64,000 nucleotides of DNA from Eshraghiella crossota (GCF_025148445.1 NZ_CP102270.1:2343001-2407000), one strand, 5' to 3'; shown: positions 1-9,800, counted from the stretch's first letter. The notes: generated from the sequence alone by a model not told the origin. Numbers and translations: made by a program.

Positions 1-198
<198 letters not shown>

Positions 199-744
199 CT
201 ATAAATCAATTTTCTGAAGCTGTCTGGAAAGTTCCAGAAGCTTATGTTTTATACTGCTGTCAACTACTCTGTCACCAATCCTGATTATCATTCCTCCGAT
301 AAGTGATTCATCGACGCTGTAATGAATTTCAAACTCCTGATAGTCCGTTGTTTCCAATAATCTTTTAAGAATCTTTTCTTTGGCCGCCTTATCAGGTTCC
401 ACAGGTGTTGTAACGTATGCCGTCCCGATACCTTTATATTCTTTTACCTTGTTAAGGAAATAGTTAAGGATATCTTTTATCGCGTAAGCACGGTCTTTTT
501 CAACCACAGTTACAAGAAAACCTGTCATTTCTTTTGATACGAACTTTTCAAAGCTGTTTATCATTACTTTGATTTTTTCGTCTTTTTCTATGTTAGGGTG
601 ACACAGGAATTCGGACAGTTCTTTATTATCTGAAAAGACCTGTAATACACACACTGCCTCATCATACAAAGCATCTGTCATATTCTGTTCAACCGCTACT
701 TCAAACAGTGATTCGCCATAAGTTGAAGATACTAATTTCGCCAT
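199..744 (-). CDS. atpH: ATP synthase F1 subunit delta
   Basis: The 181-residue protein has the family length. It is an N-terminal helical bundle (MAKLVSSTYGESLFEVAVEQ) followed by a C-terminal region with the conserved DESLIGGMIIRIGDRVVDSS block. Delta sits on top of F1 and joins it to the b-subunit stalk (OSCP in mitochondria). The gene overlaps the end of atpF by 13 bp, so translation is probably coupled. Position between atpF and atpA matches the usual order. Confidence 0.96.
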   Translation of the reverse strand: MAKLVSSTYGESLFEVAVEQNMTDALYDEAVCVLQVFSDNKELSEFLCHPNIEKDEKIKVMINSFEKFVSKEMTGFLVTVVEKDRAYAIKDILNYFLNKVKEYKGIGTAYVTTPVEPDKAAKEKILKRLLETTDYQEFEIHYSVDESLIGGMIIRIGDRVVDSSIKHKLLELSRQLQKIDL

Positions 745-1247
745 GTATTATCACCCATTTCATTAAGTGTCTCATCCACCAGTGATTCCTGTATATCGGT
801 ATCAATGGAAGCTGATACAACTTTTCCTGCCATCATTGTCGCAACAGCAATCATTTCCTTCTTCATATCGTCAGCAGCTTTTTTCTTCTCAAGCTCAATT
901 TCATTATCGGCTCTCTTAATAATTCTTCCTGCCTCTTCTTTTGCTTCCGAAATTACTTCAGCTTCTTTCTGAAGTGCTTTCTTTCTTGCATCGGCAAGAA
1001 TCTGGTCTGCTGCTGTATCGGCATTCTTTAATTTCTCATCATACTGAGCCTTTAAAGCATCTGCCTCTTCTTTACTCTTTCTGGCTGATTCAATTTCAGC
1101 CGCTACATTATCCTGTCTTTTTTTAAGAAGGTTTCTTACAGGATTAAAAAGAAGATATGAACCTAACAAGAACAATATGAAAATATTAACAGCTAAAATA
1201 ATTGCATCCTGGAGTAGCTGTGGGTCCAGATTAAATATTCTTTGCAA
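732..1247 (-). CDS. atpF: ATP synthase F0 subunit b
   Basis: The 171-residue protein has one N-terminal membrane helix (about residues 13-33, DAIILAVNIFILFLLGSYLL) and then a long charged coiled coil rich in Lys, Glu and Ala. This is the peripheral stalk that holds F1 delta to F0. The start is TTG at 1245-1247, chosen because GGGAGG lies seven bases upstream and no ATG fits. It overlaps atpH by 13 bp and follows atpE by 36 bp. Confidence 0.96.
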   Translation of the reverse strand: MQRIFNLDPQLLQDAIILAVNIFILFLLGSYLLFNPVRNLLKKRQDNVAAEIESARKSKEEADALKAQYDEKLKNADTAADQILADARKKALQKEAEVISEAKEEAGRIIKRADNEIELEKKKAADDMKKEMIAVATMMAGKVVSASIDTDIQESLVDETLNEMGDNTWRN

Positions 1248-1283
1248 GGTTTTGCCTCCCTTTAGTTCTCTGTCTTGTTTTTT

Positions 1284-2307
<1,024 letters not shown>

Positions 2308-2320
2308 ATTCTCATCCTCC

Positions 2321-2710
2321 TTAATCTTTGATTTTTATTTTAAATCGTTTTTCAAGAATAGGTGCAAAATAAGCACCAAACTTAAGGCCAAGAATTCCTA
2401 AAACCATAAATATCGGGTTAGCGAATCTGGTCCAGGCTATCAAAACAATTATGCCTGCTACTGTAACAAGTCTTCCGACAGAACTCCATGCGAGGAATGC
2501 CGACTGGTGTTTTTCCATATATACTGACCTGGATATGGAAAAAGACATATGCCATGCCATAAGTATTGCCATTACACTTCCTATAAACAATCCTGCTTCA
2601 CATTTGAATCTGTCTTTGGTGAAAATAAGTACGGGAACGGAAGCCACCGCAAAAAAAACGGCAATTCCGATTATTATAAGCTTTAACGTATAACGCTGTT
2701 CCTTACTCAT
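2321..2710 (-). CDS. atpI: ATP synthase subunit I family protein (AtpI-like)
   Basis: The 129-residue protein has four predicted membrane segments (about 10-30, 40-58, 75-95, 98-115). Size, topology and position in front of atpB match the ATP synthase I family, which in other bacteria helps assemble the c ring and may affect Mg2+ or Ca2+ supply. Sequence is weakly conserved in this family, so context carries much of the call. It overlaps atpZ by four bases (ATGA). Confidence 0.8.
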   Translation of the reverse strand: MSKEQRYTLKLIIIGIAVFFAVASVPVLIFTKDRFKCEAGLFIGSVMAILMAWHMSFSISRSVYMEKHQSAFLAWSSVGRLVTVAGIIVLIAWTRFANPIFMVLGILGLKFGAYFAPILEKRFKIKIKD

Positions 2711-2952
2711 TCCTGCCCATCCTTTCTGTTATCGTCTTTTTTCTCTTCCTTTACGGATGCCATTGCTATCCTGTAGGCATTTCTTGCGCCTGCCGCAATG
2801 CCAAGAAAAATCAAGGGAATAATGAAATTGCTGTTAAATTTCTTATCAATAAGTACACCTATAAAAATACATAATCCTATAGGAACAATTACCGATATCC
2901 CAAGCTGCGAAATAAGGGCAAAATTTCTGTACACACTCTTCTTATATTTCAC
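2707..2952 (-). CDS. atpZ: AtpZ/AtpI family membrane protein, first gene of atp operon
   Basis: The 81-residue protein has two membrane helices (about residues 13-33 and 42-58) around a short loop with GVLIDKKF, and a charged C-terminal tail (KEEKKDDNRKDGQE). It fits the AtpZ family (two helices, about 80 residues, encoded just before atpI). The start is GTG at 2950-2952. It is the first gene behind the operon promoter at about 3000 and is coupled to atpI by a four-base overlap. Confidence 0.8.
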   Translation of the reverse strand: MKYKKSVYRNFALISQLGISVIVPIGLCIFIGVLIDKKFNSNFIIPLIFLGIAAGARNAYRIAMASVKEEKKDDNRKDGQE

Positions 2953-2997
2953 TGACCTGTCTCCGTTTTACATGATAAATTTACCATGTTGATGATG

Positions 2998-3026
2998 ATT
3001 ATATCATTATTTTTCTATCATTTCAA
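2998..3026 (-). promoter_or_regulatory. Predicted sigma-A promoter of atp operon
   Basis: On the minus strand TTGAAA (3021-3026) is followed after 17 bases by TATAAT (2998-3003). The -35 box lies inside the last codons of rpiB, and the -10 box is about 45 bases upstream of the atpZ GTG. This allows the ATP synthase genes to be expressed independently of the upstream ywl-like genes. Confidence 0.7.
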
Positions 3027-3435
3027 CACGTCTTATGTGTCTTTCTTCGTTGCTGAATTCAGTATCTAAGAACGTATCAACTATATCCATTGCAAGTTCT
3101 TCGCTTACTACCGATGCACCAAGTGCAAGCATATTGGCGTTGTTGTGAAGTCGTGTCATTTTTGCAAGATTGGTGCTTGTGCACAGTGCACATCTGATAC
3201 CCTTAACCTTATTGGCAGCTATTGATATACCGATTCCTGTTGTACATACTACAATTCCTTTATCACATGTGCCGTCTGCAACCGCTTCTGCCGCTGCACG
3301 CCCGAATACGGGATAATCACATGAATCGGTGTTGTAACAACCGTAGTCTTTGTATTCCAATCCTCTATTTTCAAGATGTTTTATAATTGCAGACTTTAAT
3401 GCAAATCCGCCATGATCTGAACCTAATGCGATCAT
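3007..3435 (-). CDS. rpiB: Ribose-5-phosphate isomerase B
   Basis: The 142-residue protein converts ribose 5-phosphate and ribulose 5-phosphate in the pentose phosphate pathway. It begins with the family hallmark MIALGSDHGGFALK, has the catalytic cysteine C64 in VVCTTGIGIS and the HNNANMLALGA block from H97. Length is normal for RpiB/LacAB. ATG overlaps the stop of the phosphatase-like gene (ATGA). Gene order tsaC, phosphatase, rpiB, then atp matches the ywlC-ywlE-ywlF region upstream of atp in Bacillus subtilis. Confidence 0.96.
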   Translation of the reverse strand: MIALGSDHGGFALKSAIIKHLENRGLEYKDYGCYNTDSCDYPVFGRAAAEAVADGTCDKGIVVCTTGIGISIAANKVKGIRCALCTSTNLAKMTRLHNNANMLALGASVVSEELAMDIVDTFLDTEFSNEERHIRRVEMIEK

Positions 3436-3899
3436 TTTAAATCCTCCTTGGTATTTAATTGATGTAATTTTATTTCAACCTGATTAACCCAGGTATGAAT
3501 CGATGAATAAAACATTTCGTATACGGCATTATCGCCGCCGTATGGGTCAAAAATATCTCCGTTGCCACCGGCAAACTCCATTATGGAATATACATTACAG
3601 GCATTTTTATATTCGGATAATATTTTGTCTTTCTGTGCTCTCGTCATGGTTAATATAATGGTGTTTTCTCCAAAATCTTTTTCTTCAAGAGGCCTTGACA
3701 CTCCGTTATCCATAATTATTCCATGATTTCTTAATAACGAGTGTATTTTCATACTGTAAGGCTCTGAAAAAAGAACCACTAACCCTCTGGAGGAAACTTC
3801 AAGCCATTCATCTTTTTTTATTGAATTAAGAATGGTTACGGCTGCCGGGCTCTGACAGATATTATCCCTGCATACAAAAATCACTTTGTCATATAACAT
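3432..3899 (-). CDS. Low-molecular-weight phosphatase family protein with altered P-loop
   Basis: The 155-residue protein has the LMW-PTP fold signature: N-terminal VIFVCRDNICQSPAA and, near residue 120, a DPYGG segment holding the general-acid Asp. The family P-loop is C-x5-R-S. Here C10 is present, but the position of the essential arginine (residue 16) is Gln, read from an unambiguous CAG codon. Family members dephosphorylate tyrosine or, as in YwlE, protein arginine. Loss of the phosphate-binding Arg predicts weak or no phosphatase activity, or a changed substrate. Context is the YwlE position between tsaC and rpiB. Confidence 0.8.
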   Translation of the reverse strand: MLYDKVIFVCRDNICQSPAAVTILNSIKKDEWLEVSSRGLVVLFSEPYSMKIHSLLRNHGIIMDNGVSRPLEEKDFGENTIILTMTRAQKDKILSEYKNACNVYSIMEFAGGNGDIFDPYGGDNAVYEMFYSSIHTWVNQVEIKLHQLNTKEDLK

Positions 3900-3902
3900 G
3901 TT

Positions 3903-4958
3903 CTATACCTCTATAATTTTATGTCCTGCTGCCTTAAGCAGACGGTTCATGATTGCCTGCCCGATTCCTTCCTCTGAAAAGCCTTCCGAAAAAATAACAT
4001 CTATATCCATGTCGTCGAATTTTCTAAGGCATGCAAACAGATTTCTTGCAATTTCATTCTCGTCACTGCTGCTGCCCAGACATAATTTATAATCTGAACA
4101 TATCTTATCAAAATTCTCTTCTGAAAGCATTATACCCGCTTTCTGTCCTTTTCTTTCTGCTTCTTTAACAAGTTCTTCTATCCGGGCAACTGTCTTTTCA
4201 GGGCTGCCCTCAATTATGGTAAGTTCTGCCTTAGGTGCATAATGTCTGTATTTCATTCCTGGAGCTTTAGGCTTCACATTTTCTTTTACTCCGGTCATCA
4301 GTGCTTTGTCAAGTCTGACTTTACCGACTGTCTCTTCAAGCATTTCAAAAGTAACATATCCCGGTCTTAAAATAACCGGAACGTCTTCTGTAAGGTCCAC
4401 GATTGTTGACTCAAGCCCGATTTCTATGCTGCCGTCATCAATAATCATATCAATTCTTCCATTGAGATCATCTATTACATGTTTTGCTGTTGTGGGGCTT
4501 GGTCTTCCCGATATGTTGGCACTTGGAGCCGCAATAAATGTTCCCGATTCTTTAATTAATTTTCTTGCCACTTTGTGGGATGGAAGCCTCACTGCCACTG
4601 TGTCAAGTCCTCCCGTTACGGTTACAGGCACGCTCTTATTTTTCTTGACAATCATGGTAAGCGGACCCGGCCAGAACTTATCTGCAAGCACTTTTGCAAT
4701 TTCAGGGACTTCATCCGACAGCTTATATATGTCATCAAATTCCGAAATATGAACAATTAACGGATTATCTGACGGTCTTCCCTTGGCTGCATATATTTTT
4801 TCTGCCGCCGCCGGGTCAAAACTGTCGCCTCCCAGACCATATACCGTTTCTGTCGGAAACGCAACAAGACCGCCGCGGGAAATTATTTCCGCAGCAGTCT
4901 TAATAATTTTATCATTTTCAATTTCATTATCGGTTATTTTTTTAATAATAGTTTCCAT
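3903..4958 (-). CDS. Threonylcarbamoyl-AMP synthase (Sua5/YwlC type)
   Basis: The 351-residue protein has the YrdC/Sua5 domain (about 20-210), with GGLVAFPTETVYGLG, KGRPSDNPLIVHI and SGTFIAAPSANISGRPSPT, followed by a Sua5-specific C-terminal domain (about 225-345) after PKAPGMKYRHYAPKA. It makes threonylcarbamoyl-AMP from threonine, bicarbonate and ATP for t6A37 modification of ANN-decoding tRNAs. The two-domain length identifies the Sua5 rather than the short TsaC form. It lies four bases after cwlD in the same transcription direction. Confidence 0.95.
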   Translation of the reverse strand: METIIKKITDNEIENDKIIKTAAEIISRGGLVAFPTETVYGLGGDSFDPAAAEKIYAAKGRPSDNPLIVHISEFDDIYKLSDEVPEIAKVLADKFWPGPLTMIVKKNKSVPVTVTGGLDTVAVRLPSHKVARKLIKESGTFIAAPSANISGRPSPTTAKHVIDDLNGRIDMIIDDGSIEIGLESTIVDLTEDVPVILRPGYVTFEMLEETVGKVRLDKALMTGVKENVKPKAPGMKYRHYAPKAELTIIEGSPEKTVARIEELVKEAERKGQKAGIMLSEENFDKICSDYKLCLGSSSDENEIARNLFACLRKFDDMDIDVIFSEGFSEEGIGQAIMNRLLKAAGHKIIEV

Positions 4959-4962
4959 ATTT

Positions 4963-5652
4963 TTATCCTGTTACTTCAAAATATTCTTTAACCCCATCTG
5001 TTATAGAGTCTGCTAACCGGTTCTGATATTCATCCGATACCAGCAATTCTGCCTCGGCTGCATTACTTAAAAACCCACACTCAACTATAACACATATACA
5101 TGGTGTATGTATCAGAAGATAATAACTGTCATTAGCTTTTGCTTCTCTTGTATTATCTTTATCCGCTGACTTGAGATGTTCCTGAATAAGCGATGCCATT
5201 TTTTTGCCCTTAACGGAATGCGTATAGTAAAAAGCCTGACCGCCTCTTACATTACTGTCAGAAAAGCTGTTCTGGTGGATACTTATCAGAAGGTCTGCAT
5301 TTTCTTCTTCGGCAATTTCACATCTTGCCCTTAAATCAGCTGCTTTCTTATTAACATCATCTTCTTTGTAAAGACCATTATCCTCTGTTCTTGTCATTAC
5401 CACCCTGAATCCTGCATTTTCTAATTCATTTGCAAGTTTTGTTGCAATTTGAAGATTTACATCTTTTTCAAGAACATTATTCCCCGAAACCTTTCCGGGA
5501 TCATTGCCACCGTGTCCTGCATCAACAACTATGACCTTTTTCACTTCCTCGGTTGCATTTGCCTTTTTAAGGGGAATACCTGCAAAAAAAGATACATATG
5601 TAACCCCTGCAAGGAAGATAATTGTCAGGAGAATATCCAGTTTTCTTTTCAT
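4963..5652 (-). CDS. cwlD: N-acetylmuramoyl-L-alanine amidase, CwlD-like
   Basis: The 229-residue protein has an N-terminal membrane anchor or signal (residues 7-25) and then an Amidase_3 domain. The zinc ligands H47 (VDAGHGG), E62 (LEKD) and H126 (SIHQN) and the catalytic glutamate E191 (VECGFLSN) are all present. CwlD removes peptides from muramic acid in the spore cortex so that muramic-delta-lactam can form. Single-domain size and the N-terminal anchor support CwlD over autolysins with extra wall-binding repeats. The companion deacetylase PdaA is not seen here. Confidence 0.88.
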   Translation of the reverse strand: MKRKLDILLTIIFLAGVTYVSFFAGIPLKKANATEEVKKVIVVDAGHGGNDPGKVSGNNVLEKDVNLQIATKLANELENAGFRVVMTRTEDNGLYKEDDVNKKAADLRARCEIAEEENADLLISIHQNSFSDSNVRGGQAFYYTHSVKGKKMASLIQEHLKSADKDNTREAKANDSYYLLIHTPCICVIVECGFLSNAAEAELLVSDEYQNRLADSITDGVKEYFEVTG

Positions 5653-5703
5653 AATAATACCAATACTTAGTATTTACTGTATTATATGTCTTTTAAACGT
5701 AAT

Positions 5704-7575
5704 TTAGGAATTAAATTTTTTAAATAAATTCCAGACCTCACTTTGTTCAAATCCTAATTCCCATGCAGCTACACCGCCTATATCCGCCTGAATTATCTCA
5801 TCCAGCTTTATTTCCAATGATGCCGCTGTCTCAAGCCATATCTGGTATATATACCCTCCGACGGTTCCTTCGGCAAATTCCTGTTCGGTATTCTCATTCC
5901 ATGATACATTAAGGTTATATTCTTTAATTATCTCCTGGGCTTTTTCCATTGAGCAGGCTGTAGAACTTACTATGGTTCCTGAAGTCTCGGTTCCGTCATA
6001 ATTCCACTCCGATGAAGCATCTATCTGCCACAACCTTGTATAAAAAGGTACTGCCACAATAACTTTTTCCTTGTCAACCTCCTCAAGCGTTCCATTCATA
6101 CCATTAACGAGATATTTAAGTGAGGATGTGGAGCCTGCTTTCTCACCTCCGTTATAATGCTCATCATAACACATTACAACGACATAATCCACACATTCAC
6201 CCTGGGCTTTGCGGTTATAATACCTGTTAAAATTATATGGAGGATAATTATCAACAGACAAAACCACCTCCGCCCTACGGCATTCCACGGACAGTTCTCT
6301 TATGAACTGGATATAATCCCCGCTGTAATCTGATTTTATCTTTTCAAAATCAATATTAATGCCGTCATATCCATATAACTTTATCTCGTTCATGATATTG
6401 GTAATCAACGCACGTCTTGATTCATAGCTGCTTAAAATACTGCCTTCATCAATTTCTTCTTTCATGCCAAAATCACTTACAAGCGGCCATACTTCGTATC
6501 CAAGATTGTGTACATACGCAACATAACCGACGTCTGCCATGGATTCCAGTTCTCCTGCGTTATTCTTAACTTTGTACCATGTAGGGGAGATGACATTGGC
6601 ATTTTTCACATTCTCCAGTCTTGCAGGGATGCTGTCATTATCCTTTAAATCATATATCGCATCCCATGCAAGTACAATTTTGTGGTCTCTTACCTGACTC
6701 TTATATTCAAATTCTCTTATTGACGGAGATATGTAGCTTTCTGTAGTTACCGCATCTTTCTTCACATATCCCTGTCTGCCGTCGCAGGATACTATTTCCA
6801 TCCAGCCGTTATCTGTTTTGCCTGTGGAAAACCAGTCTGTTTCATCACCACCGGTTCCTATAATATGCCCCTTAATTGAGGATTTGGTACGTATTTTGGG
6901 GCTGTCTTTAAATGCTGCCTTAAGATATTGGACATCCGGTGACTCAAAAGCTATTCTGTAAGGTGCTTCAAACGCTTTGTATACATATCCGAATTCATCA
7001 TTTAAAAAATCCGCACACACATATACGCCGTCAGCATTTTTAAGAATTATGACATAGCCGGACTCAATATTCTCCTCTCCCTCCTTAATATATGTATTGT
7101 TATAAGGAATCTGCCATACAGTGTCTGCCTTGGCATACAAAACCATATCCGTATCCCTGTCTTCATAAAGCTTATCCGTAAAAAGTTCCTTAACCGCATC
7201 TGCAGGAATATAATAATGTCCATCCACAACTATCCCCTTATGCTCCGTTACTGTATGGTCATATATGATTGCTGCCTCATTATCCCCGGTTCCGTAATAA
7301 TCTGTAAGATTTACCTTTTTATTGCTTGGAATAAAAAGGTATAACAATATACACACCGCCGCAATTATAAAAAATAACAGAACGGGAAGCCATTTTCTGC
7401 TATGAGGTTTCCCCGTATTATATTTAGTATTAACCTCATCTTCTGTTTCCGTATCTTCTGTTTCCGTATCTTCAGCGTCCATATCTGCGTTAATAATCTC
7501 TATATCATCGTCTTCAAAACCGATATCATCAAATTCTTCATCGGAAAATTTTCTCTTCCCAGCCAAAAAAAACAC
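5704..7575 (-). CDS. Membrane-anchored GH18 family hydrolase with SH3-like domain
   Basis: The 623-residue protein has a cytoplasmic acidic N-terminus (residues 13-48, with TETED repeats), one membrane helix (about 61-82), a copper-amine-oxidase-N-like segment (about 115-165), a bacterial SH3 domain (about 218-280) and a C-terminal GH18 barrel. The catalytic motif YDGINIDFE ends in the acid E at about 411. Related proteins (YaaH/SleL type) hydrolyse N-acetylglucosaminidic bonds in cortex peptidoglycan. The neighbour cwlD supports a spore or wall role. The start is GTG with a poor ribosome site, so the exact start is uncertain. Confidence 0.85.
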   Translation of the reverse strand: MFFLAGKRKFSDEEFDDIGFEDDDIEIINADMDAEDTETEDTETEDEVNTKYNTGKPHSRKWLPVLLFFIIAAVCILLYLFIPSNKKVNLTDYYGTGDNEAAIIYDHTVTEHKGIVVDGHYYIPADAVKELFTDKLYEDRDTDMVLYAKADTVWQIPYNNTYIKEGEENIESGYVIILKNADGVYVCADFLNDEFGYVYKAFEAPYRIAFESPDVQYLKAAFKDSPKIRTKSSIKGHIIGTGGDETDWFSTGKTDNGWMEIVSCDGRQGYVKKDAVTTESYISPSIREFEYKSQVRDHKIVLAWDAIYDLKDNDSIPARLENVKNANVISPTWYKVKNNAGELESMADVGYVAYVHNLGYEVWPLVSDFGMKEEIDEGSILSSYESRRALITNIMNEIKLYGYDGINIDFEKIKSDYSGDYIQFIRELSVECRRAEVVLSVDNYPPYNFNRYYNRKAQGECVDYVVVMCYDEHYNGGEKAGSTSSLKYLVNGMNGTLEEVDKEKVIVAVPFYTRLWQIDASSEWNYDGTETSGTIVSSTACSMEKAQEIIKEYNLNVSWNENTEQEFAEGTVGGYIYQIWLETAASLEIKLDEIIQADIGGVAAWELGFEQSEVWNLFKKFNS

Positions 7576-7635
7576 CGCACTTTCTCTTGTGAATTATCTT
7601 CTAAAATTATAACATCGGTGGCTGCATTTGTAAAC

Positions 7636-7673
7636 GCAAAAGAGCTGTCAGCCCTATAGGTTCAGACAGCTCT
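7636..7673 (-). terminator. Predicted terminator after ParA-like gene
   Basis: The inverted repeat AGAGCTGTC (7641-7649) / GACAGCTCT (7665-7673) is followed on the minus strand by TTTTGCG. It lies about 115 bases after the stop of the ParA-like gene and before the GH18 gene. The T-tract is short, so strength is moderate. Confidence 0.55.
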
Positions 7674-7788
7674 CTTTGGATAAAATGGGTCTTAATTTTT
7701 ATTATGTCTTTATTAAAAGACTAATGCTTCAAAATGCCAACAGTACAGTTCGTGATATATTGACTGTCTGTTAAATAGTGTCGGACTG

Positions 7789-8376
7789 TCATTCTAACAA
7801 TTCCTGCAAAAAGCTCATAGTCTCACCTGTGAGAAAAAACGGATCCGGCTCATAAGGAACAGGTCTTATGGCTGTCCTCATCCTCTTCCCCATATAGCGG
7901 ATTGTCCGCTCAGATGACACTGTCCCAAGAAATTTCCAATGTTTTCTTGATTGTTCTTTCTCTGTTGCTGCAATAAATGCAACATAATGCTGCAGTTTCC
8001 ACCATGACAGATTACCGATTACAATTTTGATACTACTCAGAAGGAAAAACGGTCTGTTGTCTGCATAATCATTTCCAAAATCAATAATAATATATTCGTA
8101 ATCTGATGACATAACTTCTGAAAGTTCTTCAATATCTGACTGCATAAAGATTGAAACATTCCTTTTAAACGCATTATATCTTCGTCTGTCCAGACTGTCC
8201 CGTATAATCCCTGCCTGCCGAAAGCAGTCATCAGAAGCTCTTTCAATAAGTGCCACACGGTATCCTCTTATCATTGAAAGATATGAAGCCATCATAAATG
8301 AAAGATGACTTACTCCGACACCTGCAGAAACTCCTATTATTCCTATTGTTGTACATGATTTACTGTTTCTGTTTAT
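7789..8376 (-). CDS. Degenerate ParA/MinD-like P-loop protein (apparent ATA start)
   Basis: The 195-residue reading begins at ATA (8374-8376). N-terminal TTIGIIGVSAGVGVSHLS (residues 9-26) matches the ParA-type deviant P-loop region, but the Walker lysine is absent (GVGVS for GxGKT). It is followed by RGYRVALIE and an EYIIIDFG strand typical of ParA-like folds. The protein ends in PYEPDPF, which resembles the PYEPDIF end of the preceding kinase fusion, so the two C-terminal regions are paralogous. The next canonical start (ATG 8293-8295) would remove the P-loop region. The ATA overlaps the upstream stop as ATAA, the analogue of an ATGA coupling site. Function unknown. Confidence 0.7.
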   Translation of the reverse strand: MNRNSKSCTTIGIIGVSAGVGVSHLSFMMASYLSMIRGYRVALIERASDDCFRQAGIIRDSLDRRRYNAFKRNVSIFMQSDIEELSEVMSSDYEYIIIDFGNDYADNRPFFLLSSIKIVIGNLSWWKLQHYVAFIAATEKEQSRKHWKFLGTVSSERTIRYMGKRMRTAIRPVPYEPDPFFLTGETMSFLQELLE

Positions 8377-9656
8377 ATTAACCAGTCCTTCCCGCTGTTA
8401 AAAATATCAGGTTCGTATGGCATTCTAATAGGACAAGGAAAGTCATACTTTCTGACAATCTGCTTATACTGCTTCCGGTCGGCATAATTGATAACTATTC
8501 TCTGCTTATTGTTATTAAGGGGATATAGAACATTTCTGCAGAATTCTGTAAGCTTATCAATTTCATAAGGTTCCTTACCTGTCACAATATAATTGATGTC
8601 ACCTGACAAAAAGCTTTCCAGATTATTCTCATCAATGACTCCGAAATCTACAATTATCTTATGGTAATCACTGAGGAAATTCCGGTCAGCATGTCCATGA
8701 TAATCCGGTACAAGATTTACATTCCTAAGCCTGAAAATTCCGTTAAAAAAACGAAAATCCTCTGATTTAATAATTTTGAAAAAATCATTGCTGTCATTAT
8801 ATTCACATACAATAGCAGCCTGTCCTCTCATTTCATAAATTCTGCCTAGTGAAATGGCACAATGAGTACAACCACTGTGCTTAAGTACCGTTCCAACATG
8901 GATATTCAAGGATATATTCTCTACGTTATTATGTTTAATTGATTCAAGTCTCCGGGCAAGTTCTCTGGCTGTAGATATCCTTTCCCTGCCCGAATGGCAG
9001 ATACAGCCGTTAATAATCTCTCTTAACCGGCCTTTTCCTATTCTTCTGATTGCGCCTTCATCATTCATACCGGTCAGCATATAAAGCAATACCATTCCAA
9101 TGGAATATACATCACTCCCGGAGTTAATTTTCTCTTTTCCATACATCTCCGGTGAAGCATATCCTATTGTACCCATCCTGATGTCCGGCTGTTCCACATC
9201 TAATATGGCATTTCCGTAATCAACAAGCCTTATATTATTATTAAAAAAAATAATATTGTCTGGCTTGATATCAAGATGATATGTATGATTGTCATTCATA
9301 TATGCAATAATATTGCAAAGCTGTATTGCATATTCCACCGCCTTGCCGGCGCATAATTTCTGTTGGGAAATTAGTTGTGTTAAAGACATTCCTTCAATAT
9401 ATTCCTCTATCACATATATATGTTCTGAATCCTGTTCTATATCATATATAATGGGAATCGACGGATGTCTGAGATTTTTAAGAATATCAGCTTCCCTGTA
9501 AGCTGTATCACAGTTATTCTGATATATATTGATGCACTTAACTGCACGTAACACATTAAGAGTAATGTGTCTTGTTAGGTATACGGTTCCAAAGGCACCT
9601 GTTCCAAGTACTTTAAGAATCTCGTACCTGTCAAACAGAATATCACCTGTTACTAT
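8373..9656 (-). CDS. Ser/Thr protein kinase fused to degenerate ParA-like domain (apparent ATA start)
   Basis: The 427-residue reading begins at ATA (9654-9656), eight bases after a perfect AGGAGG. Kinase domain residues 9-245: glycine loop GTGAFGTVY (18-26), lysine K40 (RAVK), HLDIKPDN with D129, DYG (146-148) and GTIGYASPE, so all catalytic residues are present. Residues about 250-427 are a ParA-like domain with degenerate P-loop (GTVLKHSGCTH) and EIIV/FG-like strands, paralogous to the next gene. A start at the downstream GTG (9552-9554) would delete the glycine loop. No membrane helix is seen. Probably a cytoplasmic signalling kinase; target unknown. Confidence 0.78.
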   Translation of the reverse strand: MVTGDILFDRYEILKVLGTGAFGTVYLTRHITLNVLRAVKCINIYQNNCDTAYREADILKNLRHPSIPIIYDIEQDSEHIYVIEEYIEGMSLTQLISQQKLCAGKAVEYAIQLCNIIAYMNDNHTYHLDIKPDNIIFFNNNIRLVDYGNAILDVEQPDIRMGTIGYASPEMYGKEKINSGSDVYSIGMVLLYMLTGMNDEGAIRRIGKGRLREIINGCICHSGRERISTARELARRLESIKHNNVENISLNIHVGTVLKHSGCTHCAISLGRIYEMRGQAAIVCEYNDSNDFFKIIKSEDFRFFNGIFRLRNVNLVPDYHGHADRNFLSDYHKIIVDFGVIDENNLESFLSGDINYIVTGKEPYEIDKLTEFCRNVLYPLNNNKQRIVINYADRKQYKQIVRKYDFPCPIRMPYEPDIFNSGKDWLI

Positions 9657-9709
9657 AACGATAACCTCCTGTTACTTCCGTATGTCCTAAAATATATCCT
9701 CGTGTGGAT

Positions 9710-9738
9710 ATAATATTATTAATTATTTCCTTTTTCAA
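9710..9738 (-). promoter_or_regulatory. Predicted promoter of kinase/ParA-like pair
   Basis: On the minus strand TTGAAA (9733-9738), a 17-base spacer and TATTAT (9710-9715). The leader between it and the gene holds the small inverted repeat TATATCC/GGATATA at about 9692-9712. Confidence 0.5.
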
Positions 9739-9800
9739 GTACTTTCAATCATATTTTATACTTTTTTTATAAAATTTATTTGTTTTTTTTATTCTCATTA

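Noticed and set aside
4306-4752. Plus-strand open frame of 148 codons antisense to the threonylcarbamoyl-AMP synthase gene
   Set aside because: It mirrors a strongly conserved gene, has no ribosome site and a low-complexity Ser/Pro-rich composition typical of antisense shadows.
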